Positions 53,936-61,827 of a DNA stretch of 64,000 nucleotides are shown here, piece after piece (within the stretch, counting starts at the first letter, position 1; every line of letters starts with the position of its first letter). The notes beneath the pieces are model-generated. The model was not told the DNA's origin, made no database searches, and saw only the letters and a program-made list of their open reading frames with translations. The position numbers and the translations under genes are program-made. Origin of the DNA: JAAYBQ01 sp035403465 (GTDB taxonomy: Bacteria > Spirochaetota > UBA4802 > UBA5550). The stretch is taken from the NCBI GenBank assembly GCA_035403465.1, contig DAONFG010000005.1, positions 51,105-115,104 on the forward strand. Reading direction: 5' to 3'.

Positions 53936-54055
53936 ATGTACAAAAAAACGGAATGAATAAAAATTTTTCCGGGGAATTAATCAATAAATGAATTATCAGG
54001 ATTTTATAAAAATTAAAACAGACATCGAAGTTACATATCGATACCAGGAAGGCAC

Positions 54056-54080
54056 AAAAAAAGGGAAGTTTTCACTTCCC
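54056..54080 (-). terminator. terminator overlapping the stop of the small helical gene
   Basis: On the minus strand GGGAAG, loop TGAAAA and CTTCCC followed by seven T form an intrinsic terminator (stem 54063-54080). The loop contains the TGA stop of the gene at 54072, so the ribosome reaches the hairpin while finishing. Confidence 0.85.
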
Positions 54081-54395
54081 CGATATCTTTTTCATTTCAG
54101 CTTCGATGGACCTGCATTTTTCCTCTGCAGCTGCAATTTTATCAACCGCCTCTTTTACCCTTAAATTTCCTGCAATATCACTTTTACTTTTATAAAGCTC
54201 GTTTGTAATATCTCCAAGGTCTGCCAGGAATACCTGCAGATTCCTCTGTCCCATAAAAAGGTCTTTTTTAAGCTGGAGGTAGGTCACCCCATCCTTACCC
54301 TTCTCTATGGCCTGTTCCGCTGTCGCTTTAAAATTGCTAAGTGCAAGATCGACACCCTTGAGCGCCACATCTTTTACTTCTGACCAGTAACTCAT
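54072..54395 (-). CDS. small helical protein of unknown function
   Basis: A 107-residue soluble protein that I do not recognise. Helices are LKGVDLALSNFKATAEQAIEKG, LQLKKDLFMGQRNLQVFLADLGDITNELYKS and VKEAVDKIAAAEEKCRSIEAEMKKI, consistent with a small coiled coil. The start MSYWSEVKDV is chosen for its GGGAGG box 5 bases upstream; the longer open frame has no box. No targeting signal. It precedes the 35-residue-repeat gene in the same direction but is separated from it by a terminator. Confidence 0.7.
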   Translation of the reverse strand: MSYWSEVKDVALKGVDLALSNFKATAEQAIEKGKDGVTYLQLKKDLFMGQRNLQVFLADLGDITNELYKSKSDIAGNLRVKEAVDKIAAAEEKCRSIEAEMKKISGK

Positions 54396-54529
54396 AATTC
54401 CTCCCGTACATTTTTTATGACAGGACGCTTTTAACGCCTTTGAGGTAATATACAGCATACAGGTACTTTTGTTATTTTTAATGAGTGAAAGTTACTTTTA
54501 AATCGGGTCCCTGAACCTGCTCAACGCGA

Positions 54530-54555
54530 TCACCTTCTCCGGGAGGAGAAGGTGA
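54530..54555. repeat. 11-bp perfect palindromic hairpin
   Basis: TCACCTTCTCC, loop GGGA, and GGAGAAGGTGA. It stands 5 bases before the neighbouring terminator in the 215-base gap. Short GGAGAAGG-type palindromes are often dispersed REP-like repeats; only one copy was seen in this window. Confidence 0.5.
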
Positions 54556-54559
54556 AAAT

Positions 54560-54590
54560 AAAAAGGCCGCATTCAACATGCGGTCTTTTT
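54560..54590. terminator. intrinsic terminator after the GH18 gene
   Basis: AAAAAGGCCGCAT, loop TCAAC and ATGCGGTCTTTTT form a 13-bp stem with one G-T pair, with A and T runs on the two sides. It ends the minus-strand glycosidase transcript. Confidence 0.85.
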
Positions 54591-54610
54591 TTGGACAATA
54601 ATTACCGATT

Positions 54611-55744
54611 TTACTCCCCTGCACCTGTTTCTTCTGCAGGGATAAGCTCTATCTGATCATCAAGGTCTATCGCCTTCCATAAATCCCTGTTCTCCATACC
54701 CAGGCGCCAGAATCCTATTGAATCAATATGCTCGCTGTAAAAAAGGAATTTCTCCATTGTTGCATTAACATCATCGCAGTAAATAACCTCTTTTGACCTG
54801 TTCTTGTACCGTATCACGAAGCCTGTATCAGCAGAGTATTCCTTTACAGCATTTTTCCTGTCAATGAGATCAGGGATATGAGCGGATTTAACAGAACGGC
54901 TCTTCACAACCGTCCTTGTGACAACCTTTGTCCTGGCCTTCTTCTTTTTTTTGGAATTCTTCGCCTGCCTGTTTTTAACCTTTACCCTCTTTACGATCTT
55001 CTCGTTTTTCCAGGACCTGCCATAGAGTGGGATGCCCATGATCAGTTTCTCTGACGGGACAACCGTAAGCGCATAATTCATTACCGCCTTACACCATGAA
55101 AGCGACGCCACGGGCCCCGGCCTGCTTGTACTCCAGTGCTGGTCGTATGCCATGATATATACCCTGTCTGCAATTGCCGAGATTGAAGCGTAATCATAGG
55201 CGTCGTTGACCTCTATCCTTTTTGCCGGGAGGGCAACACTGAAGATTTTACCGGGCTCCATACCTTCGCGGATAAGCCGCAGGAATTCGAGGAAATTACC
55301 CGCGTCCCTGCCTGCTACTGCTTCAAAGTCTATCTGCACACCATCAAATCTTTTCGAAAGTTCAACAATATCCGTAACAAGGTTGTCCCTGGCCCCGCGT
55401 GAAGGATCGAGTATAAGGTTCATAAGCCTTGTGTTGTCAAGATCTGCAATTACTATGTGTACTCTTCTCTTTTTTCCGTCAAGTTCGGGCAGTACGGGCG
55501 GATTTACACTGCCGCGGAGTTTCCCTTCAGGATCGATGGAGCAGCTGAAATAACATACATCTGTGACAATCTCATCACCCCTGAAGACCTTCTCTTCGCC
55601 GCGCATAAGGTATCCCCAGACCTCTTTGAATTTGACAGGGAAGACGGTATTTATCTTCTGTTCACTGTCAGCGGCCAGGCTGTAATTCTGAAATGCTGTG
55701 AATACAGCTGCAAATATAAGTATAACTGGAAAAATTTTTCTCAT
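54611..55744 (-). CDS. exported GH18-type glycoside hydrolase
   Basis: A 377-residue exported protein (signal peptide to about residue 24). The active-site strand reads FDGVQIDFE, with Asp139 and the acid Glu141; this form, with Q instead of the middle Asp of DxxDxDxE, resembles the peptidoglycan-acting SleL/YaaH branch of GH18. YIMAYDQHW and MGIPLYGRSW are further family strands. An insertion at about 248-288 is highly basic (SKKKKKARTKVV) and may bind anionic wall polymers. A cell-wall N-acetylglucosaminidase role is likely but unproven. TTGACA at 55837-55842 is a good -35. Confidence 0.82.
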   Translation of the reverse strand: MRKIFPVILIFAAVFTAFQNYSLAADSEQKINTVFPVKFKEVWGYLMRGEEKVFRGDEIVTDVCYFSCSIDPEGKLRGSVNPPVLPELDGKKRRVHIVIADLDNTRLMNLILDPSRGARDNLVTDIVELSKRFDGVQIDFEAVAGRDAGNFLEFLRLIREGMEPGKIFSVALPAKRIEVNDAYDYASISAIADRVYIMAYDQHWSTSRPGPVASLSWCKAVMNYALTVVPSEKLIMGIPLYGRSWKNEKIVKRVKVKNRQAKNSKKKKKARTKVVTRTVVKSRSVKSAHIPDLIDRKNAVKEYSADTGFVIRYKNRSKEVIYCDDVNATMEKFLFYSEHIDSIGFWRLGMENRDLWKAIDLDDQIELIPAEETGAGE

Positions 55745-55812
55745 CAGTGTTCCCGGAAATAAGTGTCTTATTGTTTTATCGGCCGATGCGCCGGTTACAG
55801 GTAATTTAAATC

Positions 55813-55842
55813 TATAAAATACGTATAAAGTTCAGGTGTCAA
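55813..55842 (-). promoter_or_regulatory. candidate promoter of the GH18 gene
   Basis: Minus strand -35 TTGACA (55837-55842) with TTTATA (55813-55818) 18 bases on. Confidence 0.5.
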
Positions 55843-55916
55843 TCTATTTTAAGAACAGGAGGGAAACGCAGATTTTTCAAAAAAATTTCAAGTTCCTCTT
55901 TTTTTAAAAAATTCTA

Positions 55917-55945
55917 TTGACAAATATACGGCATGTTTCTATATA
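55917..55945 (+). promoter_or_regulatory. trp operon promoter
   Basis: TTGACA (55917-55922), 17 bases, then TATATA (55940-55945). The transcription start is expected near 55951-55954, at or next to the ATG of the leader peptide. Confidence 0.8.
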
Positions 55946-55955
55946 TAGAAACATG
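55932..55955 (+). promoter_or_regulatory. perfect 24-bp palindrome, candidate trp operator
   Basis: The arm CATGTTTCTATA is followed by its exact reverse complement. It covers the -10 box and the predicted start, so a bound repressor would block initiation. The right end contains the ATG of the leader peptide. It does not resemble the E. coli TrpR site by eye, so the binding protein is unknown. Confidence 0.65.
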
Positions 55956-56021
55956 AAGAACATTATTAACATATGTGCCGCATTTTCTGCTTCAGGCTGG
56001 TGGTGGTATCTTTACAGATAG
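55953..56021 (+). CDS. trpL: trp leader peptide
   Basis: A 22-residue ORF reading MKNIICA-like hydrophobic sequence and then GWWWYLYR before TAG. Exact order: MKNIINICAAFSASG, then three Trp codons in a row at 55998-56006, then YLYR. Three consecutive Trp codons in a short ORF just before trpE mark it as an attenuation sensor. There is no ribosome-binding site upstream and the expected transcript starts at or near the A of its ATG, so it is probably translated as a leaderless message. Confidence 0.88.
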   Translation: MKNIINICAAFSASGWWWYLYR

Positions 56022-56095
56022 AACCGGCGGATCTGCGCGCATATATTATTATGAAAAATGCAAACCCGCCAGTATAAGCGGGTTTTTTTATTTTT
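55996..56095 (+). promoter_or_regulatory. trp attenuator (antiterminator and terminator)
   Basis: Three alternative pairings are visible. Segments 1:2 are GCTGGT (55996-56001, over the Trp codons) with ACCGGC (56023-56028). Segments 2:3 are GGCGG (56026-56030) with CCGCC (56066-56070), extended inside by GCAT with ATGC. Segments 3:4 are AAACCCGC (56062-56069) with GCGGGTTT (56078-56085), followed by a T-rich tail to 56095, a typical terminator. A ribosome stalled on Trp codons would free segment 2 to form 2:3 and let transcription go on; one reaching the stop at 56019-56021 would cover segment 2 and allow termination. Confidence 0.85.
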
Positions 56096-56106
56096 AAGGA
56101 GGATTT

Positions 56107-57558
56107 ATGCTTCGTCCGTCACTAAAAGATTTTAAACAGATGGCAAAACCGGGACACATTGTTCCCGTAATCATGGAGGTCCCGTCAGACAGGATAACAC
56201 CTGTTGATGCATACTACGCTGCTTCTGCGTCTTACCTGCTTGAATCTGCGGAGAAGGGGCTTCACCTGGGAAGGTATTCGTTCCTTGGCGTTGATCCCTG
56301 CGCCGTGATCGAAGTAGAGGGTACAAAATGCCGTATAACAGAGGATGGAAAAACCAGAGAGTTGGCCGCGGTTGATCCCCTGCGTGCCGTGAAGGATTTT
56401 CTTGCAGCAAGGCCCTTCTGCGGCGAGGGTGACCTCTCACCGTTTCCCGGGGGGGCTGTGGGCTATATAGGGTACGAGGCAGTTTCACGCTTTGAATCTG
56501 TCGATCTTGACGCAAACAAGCCCGGACTTGATATCCCGGACGCATGCTTCATGGTAACAAGGTACACGCTGGTTTTTGATAACCTGATGCATACACTCAA
56601 AATCGTCTACAACGTACACGCGGGCAAAGACCTTGACTGCGACTACAGCAATGCCGTGGAGATGCTGAAAAGGATGTCGGATAAAATCTCTGCCGGGACA
56701 ACGGGTGCAGCCGAACCGCCGGTTGTTGGTGAAAACATAAGGCACATTACACCGAAAGATGAATTTGTCTCTTCGGTGAAAAAGATAAAGGAATACATCA
56801 CAGCGGGCGAGGCCATACAGGTCGTGCTGTCACAGCAGATGGAGGTTGACTTCATGGGTGATCCATTCTGCGTGTACAGGGCGCTCAGGTCGATCAATCC
56901 CTCGCCGTACATGTTCTTCCTTAAGATGCAGGGATTTACATTATTCGGTGCGTCACCTGAAGTAATGGTGAAGGTCGAAAAGAACCATTCCATGCTGCGC
57001 CCCATTGCAGGTACAAGAAAACGCGGAAAAAATGTGGAAGAGGATGAATCGCTCCAGCGCGAACTCCTGGCAGACGCGAAGGAGCGCGCTGAGCATATAA
57101 TGCTGGTCGACCTTGCACGCAATGACCTGGGAAGGATCGCAAAGCCCGGGACAGTGAAGGTTGACAGGTTCATGGAGGTTGAACTCTATTCGCACGTGAT
57201 GCACATAGTTTCAGAGGTGAGCGCAGAGTGCAGGGAGGATTCGGACCCCGTTGATGTTATACGTGCGGTGTTCCCCGCGGGTACCGTAAGCGGTGCGCCG
57301 AAGGTGAGGGCTATGCAGATAATTGATGAACTGGAAAAGGTCAGGCGCAACCACTACGCGGGGCTTGTGGGTTACTTCAGCTATAACGGGAATTTTGACT
57401 CGTGCATTACGATCAGGTCTGCAGCAGTAAAGAATGACAAAATGTACCTGCAGTCAGGCGCGGGGATAGTATATGATTCGGACCCGGAAAAGGAGTACGA
57501 AGAGACGATGACAAAGATACAGGCTGTGGTTGACGCAGTGAAAAACGGGAGGAACTGA
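56107..57558 (+). CDS. trpE: anthranilate synthase component I
   Basis: A 483-residue enzyme that makes anthranilate from chorismate with ammonia from TrpG. The tryptophan feedback site is recognisable in SYLLESAEKG and RYSFLG. Catalytic signatures are PIAGTRKRG, AEHIMLVDLARNDLGR, ELYSHVMHIVSEV and FPAGTVSGAPKVRAMQII. A strong AAGGAGG box (56096-56102) follows directly on the attenuator T-run, so the terminated RNA ends just before it. The stop shares one base with the trpGD start. Confidence 0.98.
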   Translation: MLRPSLKDFKQMAKPGHIVPVIMEVPSDRITPVDAYYAASASYLLESAEKGLHLGRYSFLGVDPCAVIEVEGTKCRITEDGKTRELAAVDPLRAVKDFLAARPFCGEGDLSPFPGGAVGYIGYEAVSRFESVDLDANKPGLDIPDACFMVTRYTLVFDNLMHTLKIVYNVHAGKDLDCDYSNAVEMLKRMSDKISAGTTGAAEPPVVGENIRHITPKDEFVSSVKKIKEYITAGEAIQVVLSQQMEVDFMGDPFCVYRALRSINPSPYMFFLKMQGFTLFGASPEVMVKVEKNHSMLRPIAGTRKRGKNVEEDESLQRELLADAKERAEHIMLVDLARNDLGRIAKPGTVKVDRFMEVELYSHVMHIVSEVSAECREDSDPVDVIRAVFPAGTVSGAPKVRAMQIIDELEKVRRNHYAGLVGYFSYNGNFDSCITIRSAAVKNDKMYLQSGAGIVYDSDPEKEYEETMTKIQAVVDAVKNGRN

Positions 57559-59141
57559 TGGTACTTGTAATCGATAATTACGATTCATTCACATATAACA
57601 TTGTGCAGTACATAATGCAGCTGGGCAGAGAGGTCCAGGTTGTACGTAACGATGCCATGACCCTGGCAGAAATTGCCGAGCTTGACTTTGGACAGCTCGT
57701 GATTTCGCCTGGTCCCGGAACTCCGGATGACGCGGGAATATCAATGGACCTTATCCTGGAGTACGCCGGAAAGAAGCCCATACTGGGTGTATGCCTTGGC
57801 CTGCAGTCAATCGCTGCAGCATTCGGCGGGAAGGTTGTACCCGCAAAACGCATAATGCACGGCAAGAGCGACCTTGCGGAACATGACGGACGCACAATAT
57901 TCCGCGGCCTGCCCAACCCGCTGCGAGTAATGAGATACCATTCGCTCGTGGCAGAGGAGAAATCACTCCCGCAGGAATTTGAGGTAAGCGCAAGGTCAAA
58001 TGACGGCGACATCATGGCAATAAGGCACAGGAAGCTGCGCATTGAAGGAGTACAGTTCCACCCCGAATCCATAGGAGCGGAAGAGGGGATGAAGATCCTG
58101 TCGAACTTTTTTGAATCTGCGGAGGAGATCTACAGCGTAAAGCCACTGCTTAAAAAGGTTGCGGCCGGGCAGGACATGACCCGCGGTGAAGCTGAGTTCA
58201 TCATGGAGGCAATGTCTTCAGGAGCAATGACAGGTCCGCAGACGGGCGCGTTCCTTGCGACCATGGCGCTCAAGGGAGAGACTGCAGATGAGATCGCGGG
58301 ATTCGCTTCTATCCTGCGCGAGAAAGCTGTGCATGTACCTGCAGGAAAGGATTTTGACGGAGTGGACACCTGCGGTACAGGGGGAGACTCAGCAGGCACA
58401 ATAAACATATCCACTGCCGCATCATTTGTGGCAGCGGGTGCCGGCGTAAAGGTGGCCAAGCACGGTAACAGGTCCATTACTTCAAAGTCCGGGTCGGCAG
58501 ATGTTCTCGAGGAACTGGGGATAAAGATAGACATGCTTCCCGGAGACTCTGCAAAGTGCCTGGAACAGTGCGGCATGACATTCATGTTCGCGCAGAAGTA
58601 CCACCCTGCTTTCAAGTACATAGGCGAGGCGCGAAAAGACCTGGGATTCCGTACCGTGTTCAACATGCTGGGGCCGCTGCTCAATCCCGCAGGCGCGAAG
58701 AGGCAGGTGATGGGTGTGTTTGACTGCAGCCTGACAGAAAAGATTGCAGGTGTACTCCGCATGCTTGGCTCGAAGAGGGCACTTATAGTCCACGGGCTTG
58801 ACGGACTGGACGAAATCTCATTAACTGAACGCACCCGCATAACTGAACTGCGCGACGGGTGGATAAGGACATACATTTTTGACCCGCGCCAGTACGGCTT
58901 CGAGTTCTGCACCATGTCAGACCTGAAAGGGGGAACGCCCGCAGACAACGCGGGGGTGCTTATTAACATATTGAACGGGGAGAAAGGCCCCAAACGCGAC
59001 GTGGTAATCCTGAACGCGGCAGCGGCAATAATCGCATCGGGACAAAGCGATACCTTTGAAGACGCGCTCGGGAAGGCTGAAAAATCGCTTGATTCAGGGA
59101 AAGCGCTTGCAGTTTACGAAAACCTGAAGGCATTTGGGTAA
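57558..59141 (+). CDS. trpGD: TrpG-TrpD fusion: glutamine amidotransferase / anthranilate phosphoribosyltransferase
   Basis: A 527-residue bifunctional protein. Residues 1-190 are a class I amidotransferase: PGPGTP at 51-56, nucleophile Cys79 in GVCLGLQ, and VQFHPES with His168 and Glu170. After a short linker the phosphoribosyltransferase begins near residue 195; its PRPP-binding CGTGGDS is at 272-278, and KHGNRSITSKSGSADVLEELG follows. It supplies ammonia to TrpE and adds phosphoribose to anthranilate. The fusion is of the E. coli type, known in several phyla. Confidence 0.98.
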   Translation: MVLVIDNYDSFTYNIVQYIMQLGREVQVVRNDAMTLAEIAELDFGQLVISPGPGTPDDAGISMDLILEYAGKKPILGVCLGLQSIAAAFGGKVVPAKRIMHGKSDLAEHDGRTIFRGLPNPLRVMRYHSLVAEEKSLPQEFEVSARSNDGDIMAIRHRKLRIEGVQFHPESIGAEEGMKILSNFFESAEEIYSVKPLLKKVAAGQDMTRGEAEFIMEAMSSGAMTGPQTGAFLATMALKGETADEIAGFASILREKAVHVPAGKDFDGVDTCGTGGDSAGTINISTAASFVAAGAGVKVAKHGNRSITSKSGSADVLEELGIKIDMLPGDSAKCLEQCGMTFMFAQKYHPAFKYIGEARKDLGFRTVFNMLGPLLNPAGAKRQVMGVFDCSLTEKIAGVLRMLGSKRALIVHGLDGLDEISLTERTRITELRDGWIRTYIFDPRQYGFEFCTMSDLKGGTPADNAGVLINILNGEKGPKRDVVILNAAAAIIASGQSDTFEDALGKAEKSLDSGKALAVYENLKAFG

Positions 59142-59174
59142 GGGCCGGCAACTAAAAATTAATGGAAATAAACG

Positions 59175-59945
59175 ATGAACATCCTTGAACAGATTGCTGC
59201 AAAAAAACGAGAACGTGTTGCGGCCCTGAAAAAAAAATGGCCGCTCGACGGCTACATCCCGCGAAACCTCCTTGCAAGGAGCTTTCCGCATAACGGACCG
59301 TTTATCATTGCCGAATGTAAAAAGGCCTCACCGTCCAGGGGGATCATTACACCATATTATGATCCTGCAGCCATGGCCAGGTCATACAGCGACGGCGGTG
59401 CATCTGCGGTTTCTGTGCTTACTGAGGAGGATTATTTTCTTGGCTCAGTTGCGGACCTTGCGGCAGTGAGAAATTCCGTACCACTTACAATCTTACGTAA
59501 GGACTTTATTCTTGAAAGCTGGCAGGTACGGGAAACTGTGCTTACGGGTGCTGATGCCATGCTGCTGATTGTATCTCTCCTGGACAGGGTTCTGCTGAAG
59601 GAACTGTTTGATGAAGCAGTGGAGCACAGGCTTACAGTTCTTGTTGAGGCGCACGATGAACATGAAATAGAGAGGGCGCTGTCATGCGGTGCGCAATTTA
59701 TTGGGATTAACGCGCGGAACCTGAGGGACTTTACAATCAGCACTGACGAAGCTGCGCGGCTTGCGCAGTATATTCCGGCTGACAGTACGGCGGTTGCCGA
59801 GTCAGGGATAACATCTGTCGAATCGCTTCTTAAGCTGAAGGCTGCAGGTTATAAAGGTTTTCTCATAGGTGAACATTTTATGTGCGCGGGTGATCCCGCT
59901 GCCGCTGTGAGGCAGTTCCGCGACGCGCTGAAGGAAAGTTCATGA
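59175..59945 (+). CDS. trpC: indole-3-glycerol phosphate synthase
   Basis: A 256-residue TIM barrel that closes the indole ring. Motifs are IAECKKASPSRG (catalytic Lys), LTEEDYFLGS, LRKDFILESWQV, GINARNLRDF and a phosphate site AESGITSVE. It is monofunctional, not fused to trpF. It overlaps trpF by 4 bases. Confidence 0.97.
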   Translation: MNILEQIAAKKRERVAALKKKWPLDGYIPRNLLARSFPHNGPFIIAECKKASPSRGIITPYYDPAAMARSYSDGGASAVSVLTEEDYFLGSVADLAAVRNSVPLTILRKDFILESWQVRETVLTGADAMLLIVSLLDRVLLKELFDEAVEHRLTVLVEAHDEHEIERALSCGAQFIGINARNLRDFTISTDEAARLAQYIPADSTAVAESGITSVESLLKLKAAGYKGFLIGEHFMCAGDPAAAVRQFRDALKESS

Positions 59946-60604
59946 AAGTAAAGATCTGCGGAATTGCGAGAACCGAGGATGCCGTTGTCTGCGCACTCGC
60001 AGGTGCTGACTATATAGGTTTTGTATTCGCATCTTCACCAAGGCAGATCGATGTTAAACGCGCAGGTGAAATCTGCACCGGACTTGAGAGGCTTGGGTTG
60101 CGCCATAAAATAAAAATTGCCGGCGTATTCGTCAATGAAACCGGGAGCGTGATGCGCTCTCACATAAGAAACGGCATTATTGATATTGCGCAGGTACATG
60201 GCGACGAAAGTGCTGAGCAATGCGCAGAATTTGATTTTCCATTCATAAGGGCAATGCGGGTAAAGGACCTGTCAGTCACGGAAGAGTCTGAAAAACTGGA
60301 GCACGACGTTTCTATTCTTACATGCAGAACTGTTATTATAGATTCATTTTCACAAAAAGTTTACGGCGGGTCCGGTGTACAGGTGGGCATTGACTCCGCA
60401 ATCAGGGCTGGAAGGATTCTCCGCAATGCCGGTAAGGAATTTTTTATCGCAGGGGGACTGACCCCGGATAATGCCGCAGATATAATCAGCGCGGTATCTC
60501 CTGACGGCATTGACATTTCAGGCGGAGTTGAAGAATCACCGGGTATAAAATCAAAAGAGAAAATTATGAAACTGATGGAAGCGGTTTCAGGGGGAAATAT
60601 ATGA
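59942..60604 (+). CDS. trpF: phosphoribosylanthranilate isomerase
   Basis: A 220-residue TIM barrel. The catalytic Cys is in KVKICGIARTEDA; further strands are DYIGFVFASSPRQI, AQVHGDESAEQC and FIAGGLTPDNA, and the phosphate loop is DISGGVEESPGIKS (usually DVSSGVE). ATGA overlap with trpB indicates coupling. Confidence 0.96.
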   Translation: MKVKICGIARTEDAVVCALAGADYIGFVFASSPRQIDVKRAGEICTGLERLGLRHKIKIAGVFVNETGSVMRSHIRNGIIDIAQVHGDESAEQCAEFDFPFIRAMRVKDLSVTEESEKLEHDVSILTCRTVIIDSFSQKVYGGSGVQVGIDSAIRAGRILRNAGKEFFIAGGLTPDNAADIISAVSPDGIDISGGVEESPGIKSKEKIMKLMEAVSGGNI

Positions 60605-61827
60605 ACGGGGAAATGTATTTCGGAAAACACGGCGGCAGGTTTATACCAGAGGTTCTGCACAACGCGTTCGTGCAGCTGGAGCAATCATACAGGAGGTGCA
60701 TTGCGGACGAAAAGTTTATGCGCGAGTTTGACCGCCTGTGCACAGATTACATAGGGCGGCCAACACCGCTCTACCTCGCAGGGAACCTGACGAATCATTT
60801 AGGCGGCGCACGCATATATTTAAAGATGGAGTGCCTGGCCCATACCGGCGCGCACAAGATCAACAACGCCCTTGGCCAGGGGCTTCTCGCGAAAAGCATG
60901 GGCAAACGCCGCGTTATTGCCGAGACCGGCGCAGGCCAGCACGGGATCGCCACTGCAGCCGTTGCTGCCATGCTTGGACTTGAATGCGAAATATTCATGG
61001 GCGAAATCGACATGGCGCGCCAGCACCCCAACGTACTTGGCATGCAGCTCTACGGCGCGAAGGTGACGCCTGTACTTGAAGGTTCAAAAACGCTCACAGA
61101 TGCCGTGAATGCCGCGCTCCGCAACTGGACTGAACGCGTCGAGGATACGCATTACATACTGGGCTCTGCACTTGGCCCGCACCCCTACCCGGAGATGGTG
61201 CGCACATTCCAGTCTGTTATAGGCCGCGAGGTTAAGCGCCAGATTATGGAGAAAGAAGGAAAACTCCCTGAAACCATGATCGCATGCGTTGGCGGCGGGT
61301 CAAACTCGATTGGTTTCTTCAACGAGTTCCTGGAGGATAATGTCAGGCTTGTAGGGGTTGAGGCGGGGGGGCATTCGTCAAAGGCTGGTGAACACGCGGT
61401 GCGCCTGAACGGTTCAGGCAAAGAGGGAATTGTGCAGGGATACAAGTCATACTTCCTGCAGGACGACCAGGGTTCGCTGCTCACCACTCACTCAATAAGT
61501 GCGGGCCTGGACTACGCGGGCGTGGGACCGCAGCTTGCGCACCTGCACGACACGGGGCGCGTTGAATTCGTCTACGCGCGCGATAACGAGGTGCTCGAGG
61601 CGGTCAAACTCACAGCGCGCATGGAAGGTATAATGCCGGCGCTGGAATCGTCTCATGCCCTCGCAGAGGCGTTTAAACGAGCGCCGCTGATGCAGAAGGA
61701 CCAGGTCATCATAGTTAATGTTTCAGGACGCGGCGATAAAGACATCTTCATTACGGCGCCGCACTTTGACCCCGGCTGGAAAAACTTCCTGAAGTCCGAA
61801 ATCTCCCGCATGGAGGAAACAAAATGA
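60601..61827 (+). CDS. trpB: tryptophan synthase beta chain
   Basis: A 408-residue PLP enzyme (type 1 TrpB) joining indole to serine. The PLP Lys is in HTGAHKINNALGQ, the phosphate loop is CVGGGSNSIG, and ETGAGQHG is intact. ATGA overlap with trpA. Confidence 0.98.
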   Translation: MNGEMYFGKHGGRFIPEVLHNAFVQLEQSYRRCIADEKFMREFDRLCTDYIGRPTPLYLAGNLTNHLGGARIYLKMECLAHTGAHKINNALGQGLLAKSMGKRRVIAETGAGQHGIATAAVAAMLGLECEIFMGEIDMARQHPNVLGMQLYGAKVTPVLEGSKTLTDAVNAALRNWTERVEDTHYILGSALGPHPYPEMVRTFQSVIGREVKRQIMEKEGKLPETMIACVGGGSNSIGFFNEFLEDNVRLVGVEAGGHSSKAGEHAVRLNGSGKEGIVQGYKSYFLQDDQGSLLTTHSISAGLDYAGVGPQLAHLHDTGRVEFVYARDNEVLEAVKLTARMEGIMPALESSHALAEAFKRAPLMQKDQVIIVNVSGRGDKDIFITAPHFDPGWKNFLKSEISRMEETK

